A stretch of 64,000 nt of DNA from Streptomyces antarcticus (GCF_026627255.1 NZ_JAPNLM010000006.1:248001-312000), one strand, 5' to 3'; shown: positions 27,001-35,348, counted from the first letter of the stretch. Numbers and translations are program-made. The notes: a model not told the origin generated them from the letters alone.

Positions 27001-28643
27001 GCGCCGTGCTCGTCGTACTCGAAGGTGATCCAGCGGCCGTTGCGGTCGTCGATCTGCGTCAGGAGCGCGCAGGTGTCACCGTGGTCGGCGAAGTGCCGGA
27101 CCGTGCCCGTGTCGGGGTCGGTGATCGTGTACCCGGCGTCGACCCGGTCGAGTGGCCACAACCGTCCGTGGGTGGGCACGACCGGTACACCGGGCGCGGG
27201 ATGGGGGTAAGCGAGCAGGCTGCCCTCGTCGCAGCTGAAGACGACCCCCTCGGAGTCGATGTCCAGACGCTGATCGACCGTGGACGACCACGTCGGGCCG
27301 AACCAACGGCCGGAGCGACGGGCGGAGTCGAAGGTCCGCCGGAACACCAAGGGCATGGAGCCCGGGAGGGTGACGTCCGTCTGGGGCAGAAGCATGCGTC
27401 CGGTGGCGATGTCGATCGGGTCCTTCTTGCAGACCGTGTCGCCGCACCGCTTGCCGTTGCTGTCGGGATTCTTCTCGTGATCTCCGCGCGAGCCTGACGG
27501 CCTGTCACCGTCGGCCAACTGCCCGGGCCGCAAGCCGGCCCGCAAGCCGCCTCGCACGACGCCTGCCCCCTTGGTGCCGATGGCCTCGGGGATGAGGCGC
27601 CCGAAAAACTCCATCGGGTCGCCCTTTGCGGCCTCCCAGGCGTTCTTCAGCGCGCGGTCGGGGTTGGCCGCGGTGGAGACGAGGCCGGCGAGTGTCGTGT
27701 TGATGCCCTTGTAGAACTCGGCCGGGTGGGTCAGGTTGTAAGGGTCCAGGGGATTGACCGACCGGACGAAGTTGACCAGGCCGGCGCCTCCCTTGACGAT
27801 TCCGCCGGCCAGGTGAAGGCCTTCCACGCCCACGCTCAGGCTCTGGTCGATGAACTCGTTCTTGAGCTTGTCGCGGCCTGTGGGTTCCTTCGGCGCGTAC
27901 GTCATCGCCGCCGCGACAGCGCTCTTCGCCGATTCGGCGGCCTCGTTGCGCGCGCGCCGGGCGTCGGTCAGGATCTCGCGGGCATGGGCGCGCTTGGACT
28001 GGCCCGGGTCGGTGAACTCGCCCGGGTCCGGTAGCGGGCTGGGGCCGGTCCGAGCGGCGTTGTAGGCATGGACCTTCTTGTTGTACGCGTCGGCGGCCGT
28101 CTTGGAGTCGCTGTCACCTTCCTTGTACAGGGCGACGGCCTCCTTGGCCTTCCCCTGTGCGGTGGTGATCGCCTTGGAGTACGCCTCCAGGGTCTTGGCC
28201 GCGTCCTCGAACGCGTCGGCCGCCCGGAGCCAGTCCGTCGGCAGCGTGGCGAACTCCTCCCGGAAGGCATTGGCGGCCGCGCCCTGCCAGTTGCTGGCAT
28301 CGAGCTGCTTCATACCGTCGCCGACCAGGTCAAACGCCGCCTGGAAGTCCCGAAGGTGGCTCACGGTCGAGGCGATCCTCGCCGGGTTTCCATGGATCAG
28401 CTCATTGGCCTCCTCGGTCTGCCCGAGCTGCTGCTCGCCCACCTTCGCGCCGAGCGAAGAGGCGGTCTCGTCGCCCCAGTCCTCGACCGCGTCCGCCCAG
28501 TCGTCCGCGCCGACCGTTTCCAGGGCGTCGCCGGCCTTGTCGGTGGCCCAGTCGACTCCCTCACCCAGCAGTTCCTTGCCCTTGTCGATCCCGCTGTCGA
28601 CTTTGTCGATCAACCTGTCGGTCAGGCCACCGAAGTCCACCAT
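24054..28643 (-). CDS. Rhs/YD-repeat polymorphic toxin with WXG-like N-terminus
   Basis: A 1529-residue secreted toxin. ATG 28643 overlaps the upstream stop as TGATG. Residues 1-260 are helical with a WXG-like Trp (NWQG at 118-121), suggesting export by the type VII (ESX) route. A hydrophobic stretch follows (near 270-295). A DUF6531-type entry domain begins near 409 (DPIDIATGRMLLPQTDVTLPG). About 20 YD repeats follow (e.g. RYTYDAHGRLTAV), forming the Rhs shell, then the Rhs core (FPGQYFDPETGLHYNFHRHY, YLSVDPLGL). The conserved border TWADPLGL precedes a ~99-residue variable toxin tip (1431-1529). The tip has two His (in ADHSRKRF and FEHYV) and a strand-rich end (VAYWDTDKNAVVIEEGD, TVFTPKEG) recalling small RNase toxins of the BECR fold, but I cannot assign a family. 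Third gene of a four-gene overlapping operon; the likely immunity gene follows. Confidence 0.9.
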   Translation of the reverse strand: MVDFGGLTDRLIDKVDSGIDKGKELLGEGVDWATDKAGDALETVGADDWADAVEDWGDETASSLGAKVGEQQLGQTEEANELIHGNPARIASTVSHLRDFQAAFDLVGDGMKQLDASNWQGAAANAFREEFATLPTDWLRAADAFEDAAKTLEAYSKAITTAQGKAKEAVALYKEGDSDSKTAADAYNKKVHAYNAARTGPSPLPDPGEFTDPGQSKRAHAREILTDARRARNEAAESAKSAVAAAMTYAPKEPTGRDKLKNEFIDQSLSVGVEGLHLAGGIVKGGAGLVNFVRSVNPLDPYNLTHPAEFYKGINTTLAGLVSTAANPDRALKNAWEAAKGDPMEFFGRLIPEAIGTKGAGVVRGGLRAGLRPGQLADGDRPSGSRGDHEKNPDSNGKRCGDTVCKKDPIDIATGRMLLPQTDVTLPGSMPLVFRRTFDSARRSGRWFGPTWSSTVDQRLDIDSEGVVFSCDEGSLLAYPHPAPGVPVVPTHGRLWPLDRVDAGYTITDPDTGTVRHFADHGDTCALLTQIDDRNGRWITFEYDEHGAPTSIVHHGGYHLKLETADGRVTALRLAGASPDGKDAEIVRYGYVEGRLGEVFDSVGRPLLHGYDDHGRITSWTDSNGSRFVYEYDDQDRCTYQAGVNGHLETRFTWDGTDPETGLRVTALTDGLGNTERFVVNGRSQVVAEIDALGAVTRFEYDRRDRLLARTDPLGQVSRYTYDAHGRLTAVERPDGRQSRAEYDALGMPVRIIGTDGNVTRQTFDARGNRTSVTDPSGATTRFGYDEAGNLEVITDALGRSTTVWRDKAGLPVTVTDPLGAITRYERDAFNRPVAITDPLGATVHLRWGAENRLSTRTEADGTQQSWTYDGEGNCVGHRDAMGGVSTYEYTDFDLLIARTGPDGVRYEFTHDTNLRLTQVTNPQGLTWNYAYDPVGRLISETDFDGRTLSYSYDAAGRLVTRTNGLGQRVRYEHNELGQVLRKDAAGAVTTYEYDIFDELAVAAAPDAVTTRLRDRFGRVVSETVNGRTLDFTHDALGRRTGRTTPSGVRSTWAYDAAGRRSELTTSGRTLTFEHDAAGRELTRHIGQTLTLRHQFDVRGRLADQQISGGGGVLQRRAYTYRADGNLSAVDDRLSGSRSFDLDEAGRVTAVHAANWTERYAYDEAGNQTEASWPRTHPVQEATGSRSYTGTRITRAGNVRYEHDAQGRVVLRQKTRLSRKPDTWRYEWDAQDRLVMVTTPDGAVWRYLYDGLGRRIAKRRLAADGRSVLEQVSFTWDATILCEQTTESQDLPHAVTLTWDHSGLRPLAQTVRLFRADAPQEAIDERFFAIVTDLVGTPRELIDESGTLAWRARGTLWGTTAWAASSTTYTPLRFPGQYFDPETGLHYNFHRHYDPEACRYLSVDPLGLGPAPNATAYVHNPLTWADPLGLSPCPQVDPISQNIADHSRKRFNDPGGFEHYVKDVDPKALEFYVDGVINGDVPTVLQPKFLERGRVAYWDTDKNAVVIEEGDKGTVFTPKEGKTYFDELE

Positions 28644-29290
28644 CAGCGGTTCTCCCCCCAGCGAGGCTGCTCGGCCTGCTCGATGATCTGCCGGGAGGGA
28701 TCCAGGTCGTCCTTCAGCTGTTCGTCCAGCCGGTCCCGGACAGCCGGGTCGATGAGGCCGGAGCGCTCCATGGAGTCCATCTGCGCGTCCATGACGTCGT
28801 ACGTCGTGTTCTTCCAGGTCTGCTCGACCTCCGTGTGGGCTTCGGAGAACGATTCCCCGCTCCAGTCGGCACCGTCCCACATGTGCTGGTCCCGGACCTT
28901 GGACCAGCTCATCTCCTTGACCTCGTCCTCCGACAGGTGGGGATTGCCGTTGAGGGAGTTGACGCCGATCTTGAACGAGTCCTTGACGTACTGGTCCTGT
29001 TCGGCGAACGAACCCGCCGACAGACCCACGCCCTGCGCGAAGACGTTTCCGCGCAGGGTGAGCGCCCGCACGCCCCACTCCCACCGCTTGCAGAACTGCT
29101 CGAACTCGGACGTCAGGCCGTCGTGCCCCAACTCCAGCCCCGACAGCGCGAGGTCGGAGAAACCACGTCCGGTCGACGCCTCACCGATCGTGCCGAGCTC
29201 CTTCAGCTCGGCGTGAGCCTTGTTGATGCCCCGTGCGATCGCGACCAGCGCCCACGCCGGCGCTTCCAGGCCGGGCTCGTTCCCGCTCAT
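28643..29290 (-). CDS. WXG-like helical protein of the Rhs operon
   Basis: A 215-residue protein, probably the secretion partner or chaperone of the Rhs toxin. It is mostly helical and polar, with a Trp-rich core (CKRWEWGVRALTLRG) like the WXG turn of ESX substrates, then long acidic helices ending in IIEQAEQPRWGENR. No signal peptide or membrane helix. ATG 29290 overlaps the preceding stop by 4 bp (ATGA) and its own stop overlaps the toxin start. I cannot name a family; the assignment rests on the WXG-like segment and on tight coupling to the toxin. Confidence 0.6.
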   Translation of the reverse strand: MSGNEPGLEAPAWALVAIARGINKAHAELKELGTIGEASTGRGFSDLALSGLELGHDGLTSEFEQFCKRWEWGVRALTLRGNVFAQGVGLSAGSFAEQDQYVKDSFKIGVNSLNGNPHLSEDEVKEMSWSKVRDQHMWDGADWSGESFSEAHTEVEQTWKNTTYDVMDAQMDSMERSGLIDPAVRDRLDEQLKDDLDPSRQIIEQAEQPRWGENR

Positions 29291-29787
29291 CGCGTCTCCC
29301 CGAGATCCACTGCCGCCGCGTCGGGAACGATGCCCTCGACCGGCGGGAACAACATGCCGTCCTCGCTGCCGGCGTCGAGCGCCACGCCTGCCGGTACCGG
29401 CGCCATCGGCACCATCACGTCCAGCAGCCGTGCGCCCAGAACCGTCCGGTAGGTCCACTCCCGCGCGCCGTCGCCTTGCGCACGGGCGAAGCGGGCCAGG
29501 GCCGCCTCGTCCGAGAACGCGCAAATCCAGCGCACACCGTCCCGGTCGGCCGTCCACAGACTTCCGTAAGGGTCGAACGGAACGAGCACCGCCGTGCGCC
29601 GGAATTCGCCCAGCAGCCGGGCGAACCCACGCCTCGCGGTAGCCAACGTGTCATCCGCCGACGGCTCTCCCGCCGGTACGGAGGCCGCGTTCGGTGCGGC
29701 CGCCTCCTCCGAAGCGGGCCAATCGGTCAACTCCAGAAGCCTCGACACCCGTTCAGGCCCTGATATGTCATCCCCGTTGTCACTCAC
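29287..29787 (-). CDS. SseB-like domain protein, first gene of the Rhs operon
   Basis: A 166-residue protein starting at GTG 29787 (SDNGDDISGPERVSRLLEL). The central part (LLGEFRRTAVLVPFDPYGSL, then WICAFSDEAALARFA) matches the SseB N-terminal fold, in which a polar strand and a conserved Phe-Ser/Thr-x-x-x-x-Leu segment recur. In actinobacteria such proteins often accompany WXG and polymorphic-toxin genes; their biochemical role is unknown. The stop overlaps the next start as ATGA. No strong ribosome binding site precedes the GTG, so the exact start is uncertain. Confidence 0.65.
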   Translation of the reverse strand: MSDNGDDISGPERVSRLLELTDWPASEEAAAPNAASVPAGEPSADDTLATARRGFARLLGEFRRTAVLVPFDPYGSLWTADRDGVRWICAFSDEAALARFARAQGDGAREWTYRTVLGARLLDVMVPMAPVPAGVALDAGSEDGMLFPPVEGIVPDAAAVDLGETR

Positions 29788-30034
29788 GGACCGATGCTGA
29801 CGTGCCCCGCTTCCCGAAAGCAACGCGCGACCGCCACCGCCACGGTCGGCCCGCCCGTGGGGCGTTGCGTCCGGCCTGACGCCCGGGAGGCCGGCGGTAA
29901 GGACGAGCGCACAGCGTGGCGCGCACGTTGTCGCCCTTGAGATCACCTTCCCGTGCCCGGGAAGCGGGCTGGTCCAGCCGTTGTCTGTGCCACCGTTGAG
30001 CCTGTCGATGACCGGCGGCGCGAAGGGGGATGGC

Positions 30035-30871
30035 GTGCGACTGTCACGGGAGGTCACCGGGTGGGCGTTCATCGCCGATGTGGAGGGTGTCCGGCATGCC
30101 GGCCTGGCCGTCGGTCTGGCCGGCATCAGCCCGTTCACCACGGGTGGCGGGGTGGGAGGCAGCCTGTTCACCCGCGCGTACGCGCGGGGCCTCCCAGCGC
30201 TCCTGTCACTGGACGAATTGCCGTTCAGTCACCCTCTCGCACCCCGTTGGTGTGTCATGCAAGACGAAGAAGGTGTGCTGTCCGTCCTCGACCCTGACGG
30301 TGCCCACTTCGTGCACGACCTCGACCCGGAAAGGCCGCCAGGGTGGCGGGAGGCGGCGGAGGCCTCGGGCTCGGTCATGCTGGTCGTGTCCCACGTGCTG
30401 CCTGCCACAGATGATCCGCTCGGCGCGCTGGTCTTCGAAACGCGCCGGGGGAAGGTGTGCGCCGGCTCTGTGCGCTTCGGTGAGCCTGCTTACGAGACGG
30501 ACGGCAAGCCGACAGTCACCTTCGTCATCGACCCCGTCGGCGTGCTGATGGAGCTGGCGCAGTACGTGTGCGATCGGATCATGTCGCTGGACGGGGCGAA
30601 GCGACGGGCGCGCGAAGTAGAGGAGATGCGCCAGGCCTTGGCCGAGCACGGTGCGATGCCCGCCGCGGCGATGGTCGATTTGCTGTTCCGGGACGAGTTC
30701 CTGGATCACCGCGGCCTGGTGGAGTTCATGTACGTCTACTGGCGGCTGGTCGCCGAGGTCGCCGACGCCTGCGCGCGGGCTGGTCACAGGCTTGCCGGGG
30801 CAGGGCGAGGAGATCACCCGCATCCATTCCCCCCAGGGACCCCCCACGGCCGCTTCTGGGTCGATCTGTGA
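30035..30871 (+). CDS. Hypothetical protein upstream of corA
   Basis: A 278-residue protein, divergent from the toxin operon and convergent with corA. I chose GTG 30035 because AAGGGGG lies 6 nt upstream; ATG 30008 and TTG 29981 are in the same frame. The N-terminal half is glycine-rich (LAGISPFTTGGGVGGSLFTR). Then come WCVMQDEEGVLSVLDPDG and an acidic middle, and near the end a helical part (AKRRAREVEEMRQALAEHG). I do not recognise a family. The last ~17 codons (FPPGTPHGRFWVDL) lie inside the direct repeat and also occur in the left copy, so this C-terminus may have been joined on by recombination. Confidence 0.6.
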   Translation: MRLSREVTGWAFIADVEGVRHAGLAVGLAGISPFTTGGGVGGSLFTRAYARGLPALLSLDELPFSHPLAPRWCVMQDEEGVLSVLDPDGAHFVHDLDPERPPGWREAAEASGSVMLVVSHVLPATDDPLGALVFETRRGKVCAGSVRFGEPAYETDGKPTVTFVIDPVGVLMELAQYVCDRIMSLDGAKRRAREVEEMRQALAEHGAMPAAAMVDLLFRDEFLDHRGLVEFMYVYWRLVAEVADACARAGHRLAGAGRGDHPHPFPPGTPHGRFWVDL

Positions 30872-31105
30872 GTGATGCGAAAGCGAAGTGCGAAGGATGA
30901 CTGAGCGTGATGCGAGAGGCTTAGAGCCAGTCCCGGCGCTTGAAAATTACGTACAAACTGATGCAAACCATCCCCATGAGGCAGATCGCAAGGGGGTATC
31001 CGAAGGTCCACCCCAACTCGGGCATGGACTCGAAGTTCATGCCGTAGATGGTTCCGACGAGTGTGGGAGCAAACAAAATGGCGGCCCAGGAGGAGATCTT
31101 CTTGA
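30822..31105. repeat. Right copy of the corA-end direct repeat
   Basis: Counterpart of 22855-23142. It spans the 3' end of the hypothetical gene, the 49-bp spacer and the last ~60 codons of intact corA. Together the two copies bracket about 7.7 kb that carries the whole Rhs toxin operon. Confidence 0.92.
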
Positions 31106-32087
31106 TCTCCTCGTTCTGTTCGAAGCCGGCTTCGGCCAGGGCTCGCATTTCTGCGTTCTGCTGTTGGGAGACCAGGGTCGCGTTCACCGTGAGGATCTCG
31201 GTGAGGGCCTGGCGGAAGCCGTCGACGCGCTCGCTGGTGTGGGTGACGTGGTCCGCCACGTCGCGGAGGTAGCGCTGGAGTTCCTCGTCCGTGCGGTACT
31301 TCGCGAAGCCTGCCATCAGGCTGTGGAGCATGCCGACCAGGGGGCGGGTCGCCCGTTGGAACTCGACTGTCTCGCGGGAGAGTTCGTAGATCCGGCGGGA
31401 GACCGACGGGTCGCCTCGGAAGACCTCCGTCTCGATCTCGTCGATGTCCGTCTGGACGCCCTCGACGACCGGGGCGTAGCCGTCCACGACCGCGTCGAGG
31501 ATGGCGTACAGGGCGGCCTCTGGGCCGAGGGAGAGGAGTTCCGGGGTCTGCTCCATGCGGCGGCGGACCCGGGAGAGGTCCGGGGCGGCGCCGTGGCGGA
31601 CGGTGATCAGGAAGTCCGGGCCGACGAAGACGTGGAGTTCGCCGAACTCGACCTCTTCCTGGGCGTCGAGGTAGCGGGCGGCCCTCAGGACGACGAAGAG
31701 GGTGCTGCCGTAGCGCTCCAGCTTGGGGCGTTGGTGGGCCTCCAAGGCGTCCTCGACGGCGAGTTCGTGAAGGTTGAACTCGGCCGCCAGGGAGTGCAGT
31801 TCGGATTCGGTGGGACGGTGCAGGCCGATCCAGGCCATGCCGTCGGGTTCCTCGCGCAGCTGGCGGAAGGTGTCGGCCAGGGTGATGGGGGAGGCGATGC
31901 GGCGGCCGTCGCGGTAGACGGCCGAGTCGACCACGCTGCGGTGATCCGCGGGCGGTGGGGCCGGGGGCGCCGGCCGGGGGGCTGCCGGCGGGTTCGCCGG
32001 GGGCGTGGCCGGTGGTGCGGCGGTGCGGCGCCAGCCCGTGCGCTTGGCGTCGGACGGGGTCGGGCCGTGGTCTGGGCGCTCCGGCAT
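30921..32087 (-). CDS. corA: CorA-type magnesium/cobalt channel
   Basis: A 388-residue inner-membrane divalent-cation channel. The Pro/Ala-rich first ~50 residues precede the large cytoplasmic alpha/beta domain (VEDALEAHQRPKLERYGSTL and the FLITVRHG strand). A long helix follows, then two C-terminal membrane helices joined by the GMN selectivity signature (GTIYGMNFESMPE), and a basic tail (FKRRDWL). Length and order match the family. The 3' end is duplicated at 22958-23142. It points leftwards and starts the core-like part of the window. Confidence 0.95.
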   Translation of the reverse strand: MPERPDHGPTPSDAKRTGWRRTAAPPATPPANPPAAPRPAPPAPPPADHRSVVDSAVYRDGRRIASPITLADTFRQLREEPDGMAWIGLHRPTESELHSLAAEFNLHELAVEDALEAHQRPKLERYGSTLFVVLRAARYLDAQEEVEFGELHVFVGPDFLITVRHGAAPDLSRVRRRMEQTPELLSLGPEAALYAILDAVVDGYAPVVEGVQTDIDEIETEVFRGDPSVSRRIYELSRETVEFQRATRPLVGMLHSLMAGFAKYRTDEELQRYLRDVADHVTHTSERVDGFRQALTEILTVNATLVSQQQNAEMRALAEAGFEQNEEIKKISSWAAILFAPTLVGTIYGMNFESMPELGWTFGYPLAICLMGMVCISLYVIFKRRDWL

Positions 32088-32360
32088 CGCAGGTCAGCTC
32101 CCGGTCGAACGTGTGTTTACAGGCAAGGGGCAGGATATCTGGGGGAAGCGTGCATTTGGGTTTGTCCGTGTCTGTTGGTGTTCGGTTTCGGGGCCCGCTC
32201 CCTTGTCGGCTTTTCGGTCTCTGGTGTTTCTGGAATCTGGTTCTGGCTGTTCGTGCTCGTGGTCGTAGTCGTAGTCGTGCCCGTATCCGTTCCCGCCCCC
32301 GCCTTCTAGATCGTCAGCTTGCGGACAGATGCTGTCCGCAAGCAGGGTTAGCGTGAGGGC

Positions 32361-33485
32361 ATGGCCTCCAGGACGACGCACCCCGTGCTCGACACCCGCG
32401 CACTGAACCGTGCCACGCTCGCCCGTCAGTTGCTGCTGAGCCGCGCCGAGATGTCCGCGCGGGACGCGGTCGGTCACCTCCTCGGGCTTCAGGCGCAGAA
32501 CGTGAAGCCCCCCTACTTCCAGCTCCACGCCCGCCTCGCCGGGTTCCGCCCCGCCGAGCTGGCCGGGCTGATGGAGTCCCGCGACGTGGTCCGCATGGTC
32601 ACCATGCGCTCCACGATCCACACGCACACCGCGCACGACGCCCTGACGCTGCGGCCCCTCGTCCAGCCCGCCCGGGACCGGGAGGTCGCGTACTTCCGCA
32701 AGGGCCTCGTCGGGGTCGACCTCGACTCCCTCGCCGAGCGCTCCCGGGTCTTCGTCGAGGCCGAGCCCCGCACGATGGGGGAGATCCGGGGGGAACTGCT
32801 CCGGCACTGGCCGGACGCCGACCCGCAGTCGCTGTCCGTCGCCGCCCGGTGCCTGCTGCCCCTGGTCCAGGTCACGCCCCGCGGGGTATGGGGGCGCAGC
32901 GGCCAGGTGCGGCTCACCACCGTCGAGAGCTGGCTCGGCAGGCCCGCCGCCCCGGCGCAGCCCGTGGACGACGTCGTACGGCGCTACCTCGCCGCCTTCG
33001 GGCCCGCCTCCGGCAAGGACATGCAGCTCTGGGCCGGCCTGACCCGCCTGAAGGACGCCTTCGAGCGGCTGCGGCCGGAACTGGACGTGTTCCAGGACGA
33101 GAACGGCGTGGAGCTGTTCGACCTGCCCGACGCACCCCGCCCCGACCCCGGCACCCCGGCGCCGCCCCGCTTCCTCCCGGAGTTCGACAACCTCCTCCTC
33201 TCGCACGCCGACCGCTCCCGCGTCGTCGACCCCGCGATCAAGGGGCGTACGTGGACCGGCAACCAGGCCCACTGCACCCTGCTCGTCGACGGGTTCCTGG
33301 CCGGGCTGTGGAAGATGGAGAGGGGGGCGGAGGGGAAGACGGAGGGGGCCGCCGTCACCGTCGAACTCTTCCGGAAGGCCTCGGCCGCGGAGAAGGTGGA
33401 GATCGCCGCCGAAGCGGAGCTGCTGGTCGCCGCCATGGGGGAGGGCGGGAGCGCCTCCGTGCGCTTCGGGTCAATCCACGGCTGA
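32361..33485 (+). CDS. AlkZ-like winged-helix protein (HTH_42), candidate DNA glycosylase
   Basis: A 374-residue member of the winged-helix family that includes the AlkZ and YcaQ DNA glycosylases. The diagnostic QxQ motif is visible in LLGLQAQNVKPPYFQLHARL near residues 40-60. The family's MRSTIHTHTAHDA segment and the C-terminal LPEFDNLLLSHADR, then TWTGNQAHCTLLVDG, are present. AlkZ excises bulky or cross-linking alkyl adducts, and relatives act as self-resistance proteins in producers of DNA-damaging antibiotics. QxQ is AlkZ-type, whereas YcaQ-type proteins have QxD. There is no biosynthetic neighbour that would need it, so it may be a housekeeping paralogue. Confidence 0.75.
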   Translation: MASRTTHPVLDTRALNRATLARQLLLSRAEMSARDAVGHLLGLQAQNVKPPYFQLHARLAGFRPAELAGLMESRDVVRMVTMRSTIHTHTAHDALTLRPLVQPARDREVAYFRKGLVGVDLDSLAERSRVFVEAEPRTMGEIRGELLRHWPDADPQSLSVAARCLLPLVQVTPRGVWGRSGQVRLTTVESWLGRPAAPAQPVDDVVRRYLAAFGPASGKDMQLWAGLTRLKDAFERLRPELDVFQDENGVELFDLPDAPRPDPGTPAPPRFLPEFDNLLLSHADRSRVVDPAIKGRTWTGNQAHCTLLVDGFLAGLWKMERGAEGKTEGAAVTVELFRKASAAEKVEIAAEAELLVAAMGEGGSASVRFGSIHG

Positions 33486-33529
33486 CGCTGCTCTGGTGGT
33501 CCCCACGGCGAACGCGGCACGATGCCTTC

Positions 33530-35230
33530 ATGACGAGCGACAGCACGGACCGTAGGCAGAACAGCGCCACCGCCCAGTTCCTGGCCGCGCGGGACTTCCT
33601 GCTCGAGCGCCGGGGGGACTACGAGGCCGCCCGCACCGGCTTCACCTGGCCCCGCCCCCACCGCTTCAACTGGGCCCTGGACTGGTTCGACCACATCGCC
33701 GCGGGCAACGACGCCGACGCCCTGCGCATCGTCGAGGAGGACGGCAGCAGCGAAGCCCTCTCCTTCGCGGAACTGGCCGTACGGTCCGACGCCGCCGCCA
33801 ACTGGCTCCGCGACCAGGGCGTAGCCCCGGGCGACCGGCTGCTGGTCATGCTCGGCAACCAGCGCGAGCTGTGGGAGGTCATGCTCGGCGCGATGAAGCT
33901 GCGCGCCGTGGTCATCCCCGCCACCCCGCTGCTCGGCGCGGCCGACCTGCACGACCGGATCGAGCGGGGCCGCGTGCGGCACGTCGTCGCGCGCACCGAG
34001 GACACGGCCAAGTTCGACGCGGTGCCCGGCACCTACACCCGGATCGCAGCCGGCCCGGACGCCCCGGCCGGCTGGCGCCGGCTCGCGGACATGTACGCCT
34101 CCCGGGACCCCTTCACCCCCGACGGCGAGACCCTCGCCACCGACCCGCTGATGCTGTACTTCACCTCCGGCACCACCGACCGCCCCAAGCTCGTCGAGCA
34201 CACGCACGCCTCGTACCCCATCGGGCACCTCTCCACCATGTACTGGCTCGGCCTGCGCCCCGGCGACGTCCACCTCAACATCGCCTCGCCCGGCTGGGCC
34301 AAGCACGCCTGGTCCAACCTCTTCGCCCCCTGGAACGCCGGCGCGACCGTCTTCGTCCACAACTACGCCCGCTTCGACGCCGAGCGGCTGATGGGCGAGA
34401 TGGACCGGCACGGCGTGACCACCTTCTGCGCCCCGCCCACGGTGTGGCGGATGTTGATCCAGTCCGATCTGACCGGGCTGGCCCGGCCCCCGCGCGAGGC
34501 CGTCGCCGCCGGCGAGCCGCTCAACCCGGAGGTCATCGAGAAGGTCCGCGAGGCCTGGGGCGTCACCATCCGCGACGGGTTCGGCCAGACCGAGACCACC
34601 CTCCAGGTCGGCAACTTCCCCGGGGTCCCGGTCAAGCCCGGCTCCATGGGCCGCCCGGCGCCCGGATACACGATCGTGCTGCTGGACCCGGTCACCGGCA
34701 AGGAGTCCCCCGACGAGGGCGAGCTGTGCGTCGACCTGCGGACCCGGCCCGCCGGGGTGACGACCGGCTACCGCGACGACCCGGAGCGCACCGCCGAGGC
34801 GATGGCGGACGGGCTCTACCGCACGGGGGACATCGCCGCGCGCGACGCCGACGGGTACCTCACCTACATCGGGCGTTCCGACGACGTCTTCAAGGCCTCC
34901 GACTACAAGATCAGCCCGTTCGAGCTGGAGAGCGCCCTGCTGGAGCACGATGCCGTCGCCGAGGCGGCCGTCGTGCCGGCCCCGGACGCGCTGCGCCTGG
35001 CCGTGCCGAAGGCGTACGTCACGCTCGCCGCCGGCTGGGAGGCCGGGCCGGATACGGCCCGGGCGCTGTTCGAGCACTCCCGCGCGGTGCTGTCCCCGTA
35101 CAAGAGGATCCGCCGGATCGAGTTCGGGGAGCTCCCCAAGACGGTCTCAGGCAAGATCCGCCGGGTGGAGCTGCGGGAGCTGACGGCGGCCGGCTCGGCG
35201 GGGGAGTACGACGAGGCCGACCTGACCTGA
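33530..35230 (+). CDS. AMP-forming acyl-CoA synthetase
   Basis: A 566-residue adenylate-forming enzyme that activates a carboxylic acid to its CoA thioester. The core motifs are all there: YFTSGTTDRPKLVEHTH (P-loop), a GFGQTETT motif, YRTGDIAARDADGYLTYIGR with the hinge Asp, and the C-terminal PKTVSGKIRR with the catalytic Lys. The layout resembles medium-chain acyl-CoA synthetases; the substrate is not predictable. ATG 33530 fits the family N-terminus (RDFLLERRGDYEAA); the region upstream in frame belongs to the previous gene. The stop is followed by a repeated GTACGGG-rich spacer. Confidence 0.9.
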   Translation: MTSDSTDRRQNSATAQFLAARDFLLERRGDYEAARTGFTWPRPHRFNWALDWFDHIAAGNDADALRIVEEDGSSEALSFAELAVRSDAAANWLRDQGVAPGDRLLVMLGNQRELWEVMLGAMKLRAVVIPATPLLGAADLHDRIERGRVRHVVARTEDTAKFDAVPGTYTRIAAGPDAPAGWRRLADMYASRDPFTPDGETLATDPLMLYFTSGTTDRPKLVEHTHASYPIGHLSTMYWLGLRPGDVHLNIASPGWAKHAWSNLFAPWNAGATVFVHNYARFDAERLMGEMDRHGVTTFCAPPTVWRMLIQSDLTGLARPPREAVAAGEPLNPEVIEKVREAWGVTIRDGFGQTETTLQVGNFPGVPVKPGSMGRPAPGYTIVLLDPVTGKESPDEGELCVDLRTRPAGVTTGYRDDPERTAEAMADGLYRTGDIAARDADGYLTYIGRSDDVFKASDYKISPFELESALLEHDAVAEAAVVPAPDALRLAVPKAYVTLAAGWEAGPDTARALFEHSRAVLSPYKRIRRIEFGELPKTVSGKIRRVELRELTAAGSAGEYDEADLT

Positions 35231-35348
35231 GCCGCGCGGGCCCGTACGGGCCGACCACCTGAGCCGCGGGCCCGTACGGGACGCCGTACGGCTCCCCCGC
35301 CGTTCGGGCTCGGCCGCCGTACGGGCCGCCGTACGGGCACCGCCGTCG
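35224..35348. repeat. Short spacer repeats between convergent genes
   Basis: CCTGAGCCGCG...GGCCCGTACGGG occurs twice in tandem (about 35225 and 35260), followed by further CCGTACGG words. The segment separates convergent genes and can form hairpins, so it probably acts as a two-way terminator. Confidence 0.45.

Noticed and set aside
32222..32290. GTCGTA-rich low-complexity stretch between corA and the AlkZ-like gene
   Set aside because: Irregular short repeats without symmetry; no regulatory role can be supported.
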